From CADEFQ01 sp050185195 (GTDB taxonomy: Bacteria > Pseudomonadota > Gammaproteobacteria > Steroidobacterales > Steroidobacteraceae): a stretch of 64,000 bases of DNA. Positions 26,997 to 36,216 of this stretch are shown here, piece after piece. The stretch's first letter is position 1, and each line of letters opens with the position of its first letter. Under the pieces are notes generated by a model. That model saw nothing but the letters and a program-made list of their open reading frames with translations. It ran no database searches and was not told where the DNA came from. The DNA is taken from NCBI GenBank assembly GCA_050185195.1, contig JBFWZQ010000001.1:372001-436000 (forward strand). The letters run 5' to 3'. The translations under genes were made by a program, and so were the position numbers.

Positions 26997-28072
26997 CCGA
27001 AGTGCGCCGCGAGGGTGGTGGCGAGCGCGTCGTCCGGATAGTCCGACGAGACGCGGGCTTCGCCGATCGCGTTCAACAGGACGAGCCGGATGCGACCCGC
27101 CTGCACCTTCTTGTCCATGCGCATCAGTTCGAGCGCCGCGCTTCCCTGGATCGAGCTGACGTCCAGGGGCAGGCCCGTGCGCTTCAGGAGGCGCTCGATA
27201 CGCTCGACGTCCGCGCGGGCGAGCATGCCACAGGCGCGCGACATGTCGGCCGCCACCAGCATGCCGGCGCCGACGGCCTCGCCATGCAACCAGCCGGCGT
27301 AGCCGGTCGCCGCTTCGATGGCGTGCCCGAACGTGTGGCCGAAGTTGAGCCACGCGCGTTCGCCGTGCTCATGCTCGTCGCGCGCGACGATCTGCGCCTT
27401 CAGCTCGCAGGAGCGACGGATGGCATGCGCAAGCGCCGCCGGTTCGCGTGCGAGCAAGTCGTCGATGTGCACCTCGAGCCACTCGAAGAATTCCCGATCA
27501 CAGATGAGCCCGTACTTCACCACCTCGGCGAGCCCGGCGCGCAACTCGCGCTCCGGCAGGGTGTCGAGGGTCGTGGTGTCGGCGATGACGGCAACCGGCT
27601 GGTGAAAAGCGCCGATGAGGTTCTTGCCGCCGGGATGGTTCACGCCCGTCTTGCCGCCGACCGAGGAGTCGACCTGGGCGAGCAGCGTGGTCGGCACCTG
27701 CACGAAGGCGACGCCGCGCTGGTAGCAGGCGGCGGCGAAGCCCGCCATGTCGCCGACCACCCCGCCGCCGAGCGCAATGACGCAGGCATCGCGACCGAAG
27801 CGGTTGGCGACGAGGACGTCGAGGATGCGCGCGACATTGGCGAGCGTCTTGTGCGTCTCGCCATCGGGCAGCACCACTTCGACGACGCGCCGGCCCGGCA
27901 GCGCCGCGCGCAGCGCCGGCCCATGGAGCGCCGCGACAGTGGTGTTGGTGACGACCAGCAAGTCGCGTGCGGGGATGCGCGCGGCGATCTCGCGGCCTTC
28001 GCGCGCGAGCAAGTTCGCCCCGATCAGGATCGGGTAGGAACGCGAGCCGAGTTCGACGTTGAGGGTATCCAC
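26993..28072 (-). CDS. aroB: 3-dehydroquinate synthase
   Basis: 359 aa, standard length. It converts DAHP to 3-dehydroquinate, the second step of the shikimate pathway, using NAD and a divalent metal. The NAD-binding ALGGGVVGDMAGFAAA segment is near residue 105. Metal and substrate residues lie in RAGLAEVVKYGLI (Glu, Lys) and in NFGHTFGHAIE (two His). The gene is in the aroK-aroB-dgt-pyrF run; aroK ends 45 bp upstream. Confidence 0.96.
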   Translation of the reverse strand: MDTLNVELGSRSYPILIGANLLAREGREIAARIPARDLLVVTNTTVAALHGPALRAALPGRRVVEVVLPDGETHKTLANVARILDVLVANRFGRDACVIALGGGVVGDMAGFAAACYQRGVAFVQVPTTLLAQVDSSVGGKTGVNHPGGKNLIGAFHQPVAVIADTTTLDTLPERELRAGLAEVVKYGLICDREFFEWLEVHIDDLLAREPAALAHAIRRSCELKAQIVARDEHEHGERAWLNFGHTFGHAIEAATGYAGWLHGEAVGAGMLVAADMSRACGMLARADVERIERLLKRTGLPLDVSSIQGSAALELMRMDKKVQAGRIRLVLLNAIGEARVSSDYPDDALATTLAAHFG

Positions 28073-28117
28073 GCGGGCACCAGTATAGTGGGGCGGCCCG
28101 CGTGTTGCGCCCGCCAG

Positions 28118-28645
28118 TCAGCCGGACGCAGGGGCGCGGATCGCGGCGAGGATAAGGTCGACGACCTGCTGCACCTTGCGGCCATCGGTGGCGACCGTGA
28201 CATCGGCGGTGCCGCGATACAGCGGCTCCCGCTGCGTCATGAGTTCGGCGAGCTTGGCCGCCGGGTCGACGTTGTGCAGCAGCGGCCGGTGCCGCCCGTG
28301 CTGCACGCGCCCGGCCTGCTGGCGCACCGAGGTCTCGAGATAGACCACGACGCCCCGCTGCGCGAGCTGCGCGCGGTTCTCGGCCAGCAGGATCGCGCCC
28401 CCGCCAGTCGAGACGACCACGGGTTCCATGGCCGTCAGCAGCGCAATGACTTCGCGTTCGCGCTCGCGAAAGCCCGCCTCGCCTTCCTCGTCGAAGATCC
28501 GCGGAATGTCGACCCCGGTGCGCAGCTCGATCTCCGCGTCGCTGTCGTAGTAGGGCGCGCCAAGATGCCTGGCGAGCAGCTTGCCCACGGCCGACTTGCC
28601 CGAGCCCATCGGGCCGATCAGGAAGATGTTTTGCTTGCCGAGCAC
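28118..28645 (-). CDS. aroK: Shikimate kinase
   Basis: 175 aa from GTG at 28645. Walker A is GPMGSGKSA; shikimate-binding residues include the DSDAEIE aspartates, FREREREV and STGGGAIL; the adenine/lid region has RPLL. It phosphorylates shikimate at O3. The order pil genes then aroK-aroB is conserved in many gammaproteobacteria; here an extra lipoprotein gene lies between pilQ and aroK. Confidence 0.95.
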   Translation of the reverse strand: MLGKQNIFLIGPMGSGKSAVGKLLARHLGAPYYDSDAEIELRTGVDIPRIFDEEGEAGFREREREVIALLTAMEPVVVSTGGGAILLAENRAQLAQRGVVVYLETSVRQQAGRVQHGRHRPLLHNVDPAAKLAELMTQREPLYRGTADVTVATDGRKVQQVVDLILAAIRAPASG

Positions 28646-28729
28646 GACTTCCGCCCCAAAGAAACTGGCCGCCCGGAGGCGGCCAGCGAGTCTAGCAGTA
28701 CGGTCGATGGCATCGACCGCGGTGCGCCT

Positions 28730-30736
28730 TTACGGAACGTTCACCGGATACTGCAGGATCGTCTGCAGCCCGCTCGGCGCCTCGACGGATATCGTCAGCA
28801 TGCCATCGACGGCCGTTGCCGAAGCATTGACCGTGAAGGCGTACGACGTCGGCTCCGTGGTGCAGGGCACCGTGAACGAACTCGGCGTCGCCACCTGCAA
28901 GCCGGTGCCCGACACCGTCGCGGTGATCTTCGTACCCTGCGGCAGCGGGTTGTCATTGAGGTCCGCGAACAGGACCGCCATGGACACGCCACCCGGCAGG
29001 CCCGCGATGTTCAATGGCGTGCCATTCGCGGGGGCAACGTTCGCCGGCGTGCCGCCCGACATGATGATCAGGTTGGAGGCACTGATGCCCGTCGACACGG
29101 CCGTCGCACTGCATCGGGCTACATCGTTGCAAAGCACGCCATTGAAGAAGGTGTCTGCGGCGTTGCGGGTCGAGTCGTTGTTGAAGTCGTAGATCGGCTC
29201 GCCCACGTCAAAGGCACCGCTCTCGTTGTCGTCGCGGAACCGCTCGGGCAGGTCGACGAAGTTCTCGCCGACATCGAAGGAGCCATTGCCGTTGGTATCC
29301 GTGAACGACTCCTCGCCGATCGCGGTGGCGAAGACGGTCGAGCGGCCCGCGCGTGGATCGGCGCCGGGACCCGTCGGCGTGGCGCCCGGGCGCGGATTGG
29401 AGCTCGTCCAGTTCACCGTGCAGAAACCACTCTGCGTCGGCGTGGATTGCGTCTGGCACTGCGACTGGATCAGGCCGCCTTCAGTGCTGATGGTCACGGC
29501 CGTGCCATCTGGCACCGGGTTATTGAAACGGTCAGCCAGGCGCGCCGTCACGGGCACCTGCACGCCATCGCGGCTCCAGGCCTCGACGTTCGGGCACTGG
29601 ACGGACAGGGAGAAACTGTCCTGGTCCGGAATACCCGTGGTCACGGTCAACTGTGCCGACTGCGTCGAAATCTGCGGTGAAGCACTCGTGACCGTCGCGG
29701 TCACGCGCACGGTCGTATTCACGGTACCCGACTGCACGACCGTCTGCACACGGCCGTTGGCGTCACTTTGTCCCGTGGTCGGGGAGATCGCGATACCGCC
29801 CACATTCGTATTGAGCGCGAAGGAGACGTCCGCGCCCGCGCGCGGCCCACCCGACTGATCGAGCACGCGGAAGACGACGGTTGAAGCCTCGGGACGCCCC
29901 GCCCCACCCGTGCCGCGCAGCGCGATATTGGTCGGCGTGGCCGATTCGAACACGATCGAACCGATGGCCGCCGGCGCCACGGTCACCGTGCCCGAAGCCG
30001 ACAGCGGATTGCCGCCGATCGTCGCCGTTGCCGTGATCACGTCGCTGCCACTACACCCGGACGCCGAGTAGGTCGCGCTCGCGATGCCGGTGCTCGTCTG
30101 CACGGGACTCGTGATCGACGCGAGGTTCTGCGCGGCGCAGGGCGAGTTGAAGGTGATGCTCGCGTTCTGCGTATAGAGCGTGCCGTCGGACTGCTGCAGC
30201 ACGACCTGCAGGCTCGTGCTGCCGCCGGCCGACACGTTGGCGTTGGAAATCGAGATCATGCCCGGTTGGAAGGCGGCGCCCGTGCCGCTGCCCATCTGCA
30301 CGGTCGTGTTGCTGCTGCCCGCCACCACCTGGACGTTGACCGTGGCGTTCATGCCGCCGGCCGTCGCGGTCACGGTGATCGTGCGCAGCGTGGGATCGCC
30401 CGCGGTCGACAGCGTGGCCTTGGCCTCGCCCGCCGAGTCGGTGGTGCCTTGCGTGACCGCGAGGCCGCCGGAACCGGCCGTAAAGGTCACCGGGACGCCG
30501 GCAATCAGGTTGTTGGTCGCGTCGCGAACGAGCGCGGTGATCGACGCCGTGCTAGAGCCGTCCGACAGGATCGTCGGCGAGCTGGTCGTGACCGTGATGG
30601 CCGAGATGGTGGGCGTGCCGCCACCGCCACCGGGCGTGCCCGGCGTGCCGCCACCGAAGGCGTCGTCGTCGCCGCCGCCGCCGCAGGCCGTCAACAGGCC
30701 CGCGAGCAACACCGACAGGAAAGCTGATTTGTGCAT
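28730..30736 (-). CDS. Ig-like (Big_1-type) domain lipoprotein with calcium-loop-like repeats
   Basis: About 668 aa. ATG at 30736 is chosen over an in-frame GTG at 30745 because CAGGTGA sits 5 bp before it. The lipobox LLTAC is followed by a glycine/aspartate tract. At least three invasin/Big_1-like beta-sandwich domains follow (SPTILSDGSSTASITALVRD; LRGTGGAGRPEASTVVFRVLDQSGG; DRFNNPVPDGTAVTISTEGG). Near residues 475-535 are EF-hand- or thrombospondin-3-like loops: DTNGNGSFDVGE, DDNESGAFDVGE, DFNNDSTRNAAD. The product is probably a surface-exposed adhesin or structural lipoprotein. It lies between pilQ and aroK in the same direction and may be co-transcribed with the pil operon (39-bp gap). 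Confidence 0.85.
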   Translation of the reverse strand: MHKSAFLSVLLAGLLTACGGGGDDDAFGGGTPGTPGGGGGTPTISAITVTTSSPTILSDGSSTASITALVRDATNNLIAGVPVTFTAGSGGLAVTQGTTDSAGEAKATLSTAGDPTLRTITVTATAGGMNATVNVQVVAGSSNTTVQMGSGTGAAFQPGMISISNANVSAGGSTSLQVVLQQSDGTLYTQNASITFNSPCAAQNLASITSPVQTSTGIASATYSASGCSGSDVITATATIGGNPLSASGTVTVAPAAIGSIVFESATPTNIALRGTGGAGRPEASTVVFRVLDQSGGPRAGADVSFALNTNVGGIAISPTTGQSDANGRVQTVVQSGTVNTTVRVTATVTSASPQISTQSAQLTVTTGIPDQDSFSLSVQCPNVEAWSRDGVQVPVTARLADRFNNPVPDGTAVTISTEGGLIQSQCQTQSTPTQSGFCTVNWTSSNPRPGATPTGPGADPRAGRSTVFATAIGEESFTDTNGNGSFDVGENFVDLPERFRDDNESGAFDVGEPIYDFNNDSTRNAADTFFNGVLCNDVARCSATAVSTGISASNLIIMSGGTPANVAPANGTPLNIAGLPGGVSMAVLFADLNDNPLPQGTKITATVSGTGLQVATPSSFTVPCTTEPTSYAFTVNASATAVDGMLTISVEAPSGLQTILQYPVNVP

Positions 30737-30775
30737 CTGTTTCACCTGATTGGTTTCCGACCGGTCCCTCGCCGA

Positions 30776-32932
30776 TCAGTAAACGTTGACCCCTTCGCGC
30801 AAGATCTTCGGGGTCACGAAGATCAGGAGCTCGTCCTTGTTGTTGGTCTTGCTCTTCTGCTTGAAGAGGATGCCGAGGCCCGGGACGTCGCCCAACCAGG
30901 GCACCTTCTTCTCGGTATCGCGGCGCTCGGTCTCGAGGATGCCGCCGAGCACGACCGTCTGGCCGTCGTTGACCAGCACCTGCGTCGTGATTTCGCGGGT
31001 GTCGATCGAGGGCACGTTGACGCCGCCCGAGCCGACGATCACGGCGCCGACGCTGTCCTTCTTGACGTTGAGGTCGAGGATGATGCGGTTGTCCGGCGTG
31101 ATCTGCGGCGTGACCTTCAGCGACAGCACGGCCTTCTTGAACTGGATGGTGGTGGCGCCGCTCGACGCCGACTCCTGGTAGGGAATCTCGACACCCTGCT
31201 CGATGCTCGCCTCGCGCTGGTTCGCCGTGATGACACGCGGCGAGGAGATGATCTCGCCACGCCCTTCCGCCTGCGCGGCGGACAGCTCGAGGTCGACGAT
31301 GTAGTCGGAGCCGAGCAGCATGAACGCGAGCCGGCCCGCCGGGTTCGCGACCGGCAGGTTCACGTTGTAGCGGTCCGCGGCGCCCGCGCCGGTCGGCACC
31401 TTCACCGGCGTGACGACACCGGTATTCGCGCGATTGTCGAGCGCGGAGGAGAGGCCCACGTCGGTGGCCGTGCCGCTGCCGCTGACCATGCCCAGCTCGG
31501 TGCCGCCGTTGCTGACGTTGATGCCGGTGAAGCCGGCGCGCACGCCGAGCTCACGCGTGAAGTCGTCGTTCACGACGACGATGCGCGCCTCGATCAGCAC
31601 CTGGCGCACCGGGATGTCGAGCGTGCCGACGAGGCGGCGGATGTCGGCGAGCTTGTCCGCCGTGTCCTGCAGCAGCAGGGTGTTGGTGCGCGCATCGACC
31701 GCGACGCTGCCGCGTTCGGACAGCAGCGAGCCGCCCTGCGACTTGATCAGCTCGGCGAGATCGCCCGCCTTCGCGTAGTTCACCTGCAGGTACTCGGAGC
31801 GCAGCGGCGCGAGTTCCTGGATGTCCTTCTTCGCCGCGAGGTCGGCCTTTTCGCGCGCGGCGAGTTCATCCGCCGGCGCCACGATGATCACGTTGTCCTG
31901 GCGGCGCTTGTCGAGGCCCTTCGTGCGCAGCACGATGTCGAGCGCCTGGTCCCAGGGCACGTTCTGCAGGCGCAGCGTGACGCTGCCCGACACCGAATCG
32001 CTCACCACGATGTTCTGGCCGCTCGCGTCGGCGAGCAGCTGCAGCACCGCGCGGGTCTCGATGTCCTGGAAATTGAGGGTCAGGCGCTCGCCGGTGTAGG
32101 TCGGCTTCGCGTCGGCCTCGGCGGCCGCCTTGCGGGCCGGCTGCAGTTCGACGACGTACTGGTCGTCCGACTGGTACGCGAGCTGCTCGAAGTTGCCCGA
32201 GCCGTTGATGATGACGCGCGCGCCGTCGTTCACCTTGACGACGTCGAACCCGGTCACCGGGGTCGCGAAGTCGGTGGCGTCGTAGCGGCGGATCAGGTTC
32301 TTCGGCACGTCCGCGCCGGCGAAGTCGACGACGATCTGGTCGCCCTGCTGGCGCACGTTGATCGGCGTGTGCGGGTCCGACAGCTTGACGATGAGGCGAC
32401 CGGTGCCGTCGGCACCGCGACGGAAATCGATGCTGCGCAGTGCGCGCAAGGTGGGGGCGGCGGCGACACTGGCGGGCGGCGCGGCGGCATTGCCACCCGC
32501 CGCGGCGACGCCCTGGCCCGCGCCGATCGTCACGACGATTTCGTTGCCGGCCACGCGCGTCGAATAGGGTTGCATGTGGTCGAGGTTCACGACGAGGCGC
32601 GTGCGCCCCGAGGCTTCCGCCGCGAGCACGGTATCGACACCGGCCGAATGCACGTCGATGCGGCGCGCAGGCAAGGCCAGCGCCGTGTCCGGCAGGTCGA
32701 GCGAGATGCGCGCCGGGTTGTCGATGGTGAAGGCCATCGGCTCGGGGGCGGGGCCGGAGGTGCGCAGCGTGAGCTGCACGACCTGTCCGGGCAATGTCTG
32801 CACATCCACCGCCTCGAGCCGGTTCTCGGGATCGGCAGCGGATGCGACCTGACCTGCGAACGCGAGGACGCAGGCGGCCAGCAGCCGCAGCCACGTGCCG
32901 CGCACGGGTTGGAACGCGATATTACGGTTCAT
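30776..32932 (-). CDS. pilQ: Type IV pilus secretin PilQ
   Basis: About 718 aa from ATG at 32932. After a signal peptide (LRLLAACVLAFAGQVASA), two AMIN-type peptidoglycan-binding modules are visible (RLEAVDVQTLPGQVVQLTL; LRSIDFRRGADGTGRLIVKL). STN/N0 (LTLNFQDIETRAVLQLLADA) and N1/NolW repeats follow. The secretin core (about 450-715) contains EARIVVVNDDFTRELGV, SSPRVITANQREASIEQG, and TQVLVNDGQTVVLGGILE. It forms the outer-membrane pore for the pilus. It is last of pilM-N-O-P-Q, with 20 bp between pilP and pilQ. Confidence 0.95.
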   Translation of the reverse strand: MNRNIAFQPVRGTWLRLLAACVLAFAGQVASAADPENRLEAVDVQTLPGQVVQLTLRTSGPAPEPMAFTIDNPARISLDLPDTALALPARRIDVHSAGVDTVLAAEASGRTRLVVNLDHMQPYSTRVAGNEIVVTIGAGQGVAAAGGNAAAPPASVAAAPTLRALRSIDFRRGADGTGRLIVKLSDPHTPINVRQQGDQIVVDFAGADVPKNLIRRYDATDFATPVTGFDVVKVNDGARVIINGSGNFEQLAYQSDDQYVVELQPARKAAAEADAKPTYTGERLTLNFQDIETRAVLQLLADASGQNIVVSDSVSGSVTLRLQNVPWDQALDIVLRTKGLDKRRQDNVIIVAPADELAAREKADLAAKKDIQELAPLRSEYLQVNYAKAGDLAELIKSQGGSLLSERGSVAVDARTNTLLLQDTADKLADIRRLVGTLDIPVRQVLIEARIVVVNDDFTRELGVRAGFTGINVSNGGTELGMVSGSGTATDVGLSSALDNRANTGVVTPVKVPTGAGAADRYNVNLPVANPAGRLAFMLLGSDYIVDLELSAAQAEGRGEIISSPRVITANQREASIEQGVEIPYQESASSGATTIQFKKAVLSLKVTPQITPDNRIILDLNVKKDSVGAVIVGSGGVNVPSIDTREITTQVLVNDGQTVVLGGILETERRDTEKKVPWLGDVPGLGILFKQKSKTNNKDELLIFVTPKILREGVNVY

Positions 32933-32952
32933 TCTGACTTTCTCCCTGCCGA

Positions 32953-33465
32953 TCACTCGTTCAGGGCCAGCGAGGCGGGACGCTCCATGTACCCGCCGAG
33001 GCCGTCCGGAACGATTTCAACCAAGTCGATCTTCGAGGCCGCGATGTCGACCACCTTGCCCTCGGCCTGGCCCATGTAGTTGCCGGGCAGGACACGGTGC
33101 ACGAGGCCGTCCTTTGTCTGCACGAGGCCATAGGTGCGGCCGCCGAGCTTCAGCGTGCCGACCATGCGCAGCGTGTCGAGTGAAAACTGCTCGAGGAATT
33201 CGCGGTTGCGCTTGATGTCCGGGCGCACGCTCGAGGCACTCGAGCCTCCGGAGCCACCGGGCATGAAGGGCGAGCGCAGGTTCTGCGCGGTGTAGGCAAA
33301 GCTCTCGTAGGGCTTCACCTCGGGCAACGGCTCGACGCGGCCGCCCGGCTCCTTCTTGGTCGCGGCGATGAACGACTCGAGCTCGCTGTCGCGGCTCGAG
33401 CAGGCGGTCGTCGCGAGCAGCGCCGCGCACGCGAGACCCGCCAGGGCGATCCTGCTGCGGCTCAT
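32953..33465 (-). CDS. pilP: Type IV pilus assembly lipoprotein PilP
   Basis: 170 aa with a lipobox (ATTAC) near residue 22. The short charged linker and the C-terminal beta domain (LDTLRMVGTLKLGGRTYGLVQT, VLPGNYMGQAEGKVVDI) are typical of PilP, which links inner-membrane PilNO to the PilQ secretin. GGGAGG lies 7 bp upstream of the ATG, which overlaps the pilO stop (ATGA). Confidence 0.94.
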   Translation of the reverse strand: MSRSRIALAGLACAALLATTACSSRDSELESFIAATKKEPGGRVEPLPEVKPYESFAYTAQNLRSPFMPGGSGGSSASSVRPDIKRNREFLEQFSLDTLRMVGTLKLGGRTYGLVQTKDGLVHRVLPGNYMGQAEGKVVDIAASKIDLVEIVPDGLGGYMERPASLALNE

Positions 33466-34127
33466 GCCCCACCTCCCGAGGATTTGCGGCGGCCCTTGTC
33501 GGCCTGGCGCCGTTGCGCCTCCGCCGCGGCCACCTCGTCCTCATCGAGGTAACGATAGGTCTTCGCGGTCAGGTCGAGCGTCAGGACGTCGTAGGCGTCC
33601 TTCGAATCCGGCTTGATCGAGATGTCGTGCAGCGTGACGATGCGGGGCAGCGCCGCGATGCCGCTGACGAATGCGCCGAACTCGTGGTAGTTGCCGGTGA
33701 GCCGGATCTTGATCGGCAGCTCGGCGTAGAAGTCCTTCTTCTGCTCTGCCTGCGGCTGGAAGAGCTTCTCCTCGAGTCCCGCGGCGAGGCCGGTCTGGGA
33801 GATGTCGACCAGCAGGTTCGGCACCTCGGTCTTGCCGGGCAGCTGGCGCAGCATCGCGCCGAAGGAGCGCTCGATGTCGGTCAGCTGCTGCTTGTAGACC
33901 TCGAGGTTCACGGCCTTGGCATGCTTGTCGCGGAATTCGCCGCGCAGTTTCTGCTCGTCCGCCTGGAAGCGCTGCAGCTCGGGCCGCTGGTTCTGCCAGA
34001 CGAACACGTAGGAAAGCACGAGGGCGAGCACCACGAACCACACGGCGACGGCGCCGATGCGGATCGGCAGCGGCCAGCGGCCCGGGTCGCTCGGATCGAG
34101 GGCACGCAGTTCTTCGATCAGGTTCAC
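33462..34127 (-). CDS. pilO: Type IV pilus inner-membrane protein PilO
   Basis: 221 aa from GTG at 34127, which overlaps the pilN stop (GTGA). One transmembrane helix (about 22-44, IGAVAVWFVVLALVLSYVFV) is followed by a coiled coil (RPELQRFQADEQKLRGEF) and a ferredoxin-like periplasmic domain (YAELPIKIRLTGNYHEFGAF). It pairs with PilN. A lysine/arginine-rich C-terminal tail of about 20 residues extends beyond the usual domain. Confidence 0.93.
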   Translation of the reverse strand: MNLIEELRALDPSDPGRWPLPIRIGAVAVWFVVLALVLSYVFVWQNQRPELQRFQADEQKLRGEFRDKHAKAVNLEVYKQQLTDIERSFGAMLRQLPGKTEVPNLLVDISQTGLAAGLEEKLFQPQAEQKKDFYAELPIKIRLTGNYHEFGAFVSGIAALPRIVTLHDISIKPDSKDAYDVLTLDLTAKTYRYLDEDEVAAAEAQRRQADKGRRKSSGGGA

Positions 34128-34726
34128 GAGCCGGCCCCCTTCCTCGCGCGTGCCTTGGGCTTGGCCGCATCGTCGTCGCCCTCGCCGGCCACGGTGACCT
34201 GGTCGGCGTAGAGCGTGAAGGTGGCGCCGAGCGACTGGTCCTTCTTCGTCTCGATCACCGAGAGTTCGGGATTCCTGAGCCACTGCGACTTGTCGATGTT
34301 GCGCATGAAGGTCGACACGCGGGTGGAGGACTGCGCGACGCCATCGAGCTTCAGCCGGTGGCCCGTCTGCGTGACGCCCGTGAGGAAGGTGCCGTCGGGC
34401 AGCGCGCGCACGAGCTCATCGAACACGTGCACGATCTCGGGGCGCGAGCGCTGCAGCTTCTCGATGATTTCCATGCGCGAGATGAAGCGCTGCTTCTGCG
34501 CCTCGAGGTTGTTGATCTCCTCGATCTGCTTGTCGAGGGTCGAGATCTCGGCCTTCAGCTGTTCGTTGCGCTGCTGCTGGCCCGAAATCAGCGAGCTGAA
34601 CAGCAGGTAGATGACGAAGGTCGCAAGCAGCGCAGCGAGCGTGCCGCCGCCGAGCGCGACGAGAAACGCCATCTTGCGTTCCTTGCGCTGTTCGGCGCGC
34701 CAGGGAAGCAGGTTTATCTGTGGCAT
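34124..34726 (-). CDS. pilN: Type IV pilus inner-membrane protein PilN
   Basis: 200 aa. It begins PQINLLPWR, the conserved cytoplasmic PilN motif that inserts into PilM. A transmembrane helix (about 22-45), a coiled coil (QQQRNEQLKAEISTLDKQIE) and a ferredoxin-like domain (LPDGTFLTGVTQTGHRLKL) follow. The C-terminus is charged. It starts 1 bp after the pilM stop. Confidence 0.94.
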   Translation of the reverse strand: MPQINLLPWRAEQRKERKMAFLVALGGGTLAALLATFVIYLLFSSLISGQQQRNEQLKAEISTLDKQIEEINNLEAQKQRFISRMEIIEKLQRSRPEIVHVFDELVRALPDGTFLTGVTQTGHRLKLDGVAQSSTRVSTFMRNIDKSQWLRNPELSVIETKKDQSLGATFTLYADQVTVAGEGDDDAAKPKARARKGAGS

Positions 34727-34727
34727 G

Positions 34728-35792
34728 TCAGTCGAAGCTCCGCAGCGCGAGGCCGCAAGCCGTGAGCAGAGCGGTGGCGTCGCGCTGCACCGCCTGGGCC
34801 TTGGCGCGCGACGAAAGTTTCATCTGGCCGAGCGGATCGCCTTTCTCGGCGGCGATGCCGACGCGGCTCGAGACCACTTCGGCGACCCCGGGGATGTTGG
34901 CGCAGCCACCGCACACGAGGATCTTCTCGGGCTGCTCGCGGCCGCTGCCGGACGCGAGGTAGAACTGCAACGAGCGACTGACCTGCTGGGTCATGTCGTC
35001 GATGAAGGGGTCGAGCACCTCGGACTGGAAGTTGCCCGGCAGGCCGCCCTCTTTCTTGGCGCGGCCGGCCTCCTCCATCGAGAGGCCGTAGGTGCGCATG
35101 ATTTCTTCGGTCAGCTGCTGGCCGCCGAAGGCGAAGTCGCGCGTGTAGACGACCTTGAGGTTGCGCAGCACGCTGAAGGTGGTGCTGCTCGCGCCGAAGT
35201 CGACCACCGCGATGGTGCGGTCGATCCCGCCGTCCGGCATCTGGTGGGTCATCAGCCGGCAGGAATTCTCGAGCGCGAAGGCCTCGACGTCGACGATCTT
35301 CGCGGTGAGGCCCGCGGCGCTCACCGCGGCCTGGCGCTGCTCGACGTTCTCGGTGCGGGTCGCGACGAGCAGCACGTCGTTCGTGTCCGTGTCCTTCTCC
35401 GAGGCGCCGAGCACTTCGAAGTCGTAGCTCACCTCGTCCATCGGGAAGGGGATGTACTGGTCGGCCTGCATTTCGACCTGCGATTCGAGGTCGCGCTCAC
35501 GCAGGTTGCGCGGCATCTGGATCACCTTGGTGATCGCGGCGTCGCCACTGATCGCGATCGCGACCTCGCGGCTCTTGGCGCCCGCGCGCTTGGCGGCGCG
35601 GCGAATGGCCTCGCCGACGGCCTCCGCATCCACGATGGCTTTTTCGTTCATCGCGTTCTGCGGGGTGGGTTCGGCCGCGTAGGACTCGACCCGGTACTGC
35701 CCGCCGGCCATCGCGAGCTCGATCAGCTTGACCGACGAAGTCGTGATGTCCAGCCCGAGCAGGGGCCGGTATTTACGGCGAAGCAGGAACAC
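34728..35792 (-). CDS. pilM: Type IV pilus assembly ATPase-like protein PilM
   Basis: 354 aa with an actin/FtsA-like fold: phosphate 1 segment LLGLDITTSSVKLIEL near residue 12, DFGASSTTFSVLRNL as phosphate 2, and ILVCGGCANIPGVAEVV as adenosine motif. It is the cytoplasmic partner that binds the PilN N-terminus. It is first in pilM-N-O-P-Q, and its upstream region (35793 onward) is AT-rich with direct repeats. A divergent mrcA follows the usual gammaproteobacterial order. Confidence 0.95.
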   Translation of the reverse strand: MFLLRRKYRPLLGLDITTSSVKLIELAMAGGQYRVESYAAEPTPQNAMNEKAIVDAEAVGEAIRRAAKRAGAKSREVAIAISGDAAITKVIQMPRNLRERDLESQVEMQADQYIPFPMDEVSYDFEVLGASEKDTDTNDVLLVATRTENVEQRQAAVSAAGLTAKIVDVEAFALENSCRLMTHQMPDGGIDRTIAVVDFGASSTTFSVLRNLKVVYTRDFAFGGQQLTEEIMRTYGLSMEEAGRAKKEGGLPGNFQSEVLDPFIDDMTQQVSRSLQFYLASGSGREQPEKILVCGGCANIPGVAEVVSSRVGIAAEKGDPLGQMKLSSRAKAQAVQRDATALLTACGLALRSFD

Positions 35793-36216
35793 TTTTGTCT
35801 TTCCTTTTCAGCAACTTATGCCCCGAACCCGTCGCCTTTTGTAACTTATGCGGTAACTATATATCAGCGTAAAGTTAAATAGAACGTGAGTACGCTCACG
35901 AAACGGGCGGAAAGCCGGGAATGGTGCCTGGAGCCTGCCGAGCGATCACGGTCCACTGTGCGCTGCAATTTCGAAACATGTTCTCGCCGCCCCGTCCTGG
36001 TTGATCCATGCCCTGGTCGAACGGCGGCGTGCTGGAATCGGGCGGTCGTCGACGGTGGATGGACAAGCGAGCCATCCGGCCGGCAACCCCGCTGTCGTAG
36101 GCACGCGCCCTTAGACCGGAAGCTTTGCGTCCCCACCTTTCGGTGAGTTTGCCAATCGTTCGCGGGCTACTATGCATAGCCCGCGGAACGCGGGCAAGAC
36201 ACGAGAGTTGTTTTCT
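35793..36216. promoter_or_regulatory. pilM / mrcA divergent intergenic region
   Basis: 424 bp without a convincing gene. Near pilM, the 9-mer aacttatgc occurs twice exactly 30 bp apart (35813 and 35843) in an AT-rich stretch containing atatat, which probably includes the pilM promoter. CGTGAG-tacg-CTCACG forms a perfect inverted repeat at 35885-35900. Near mrcA, GCGGGCTA-ctatgca-TAGCCCGC is a perfect 8-bp inverted repeat at 36162-36184. An alternative mrcA ATG (36172) falls inside its loop. The middle, 35901-36160, shows nothing clear. Confidence 0.5.

Noticed and set aside
27002..29680. Long plus-strand open frame opposite aroB, aroK and the Ig-like lipoprotein
   Set aside because: It spans several well-supported genes on the other strand and shows no domain of its own.
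35896..36136. Small open frames in the pilM-mrcA gap
   Set aside because: No ribosome site, no composition typical of coding DNA, and they overlap the regulatory inverted repeats.
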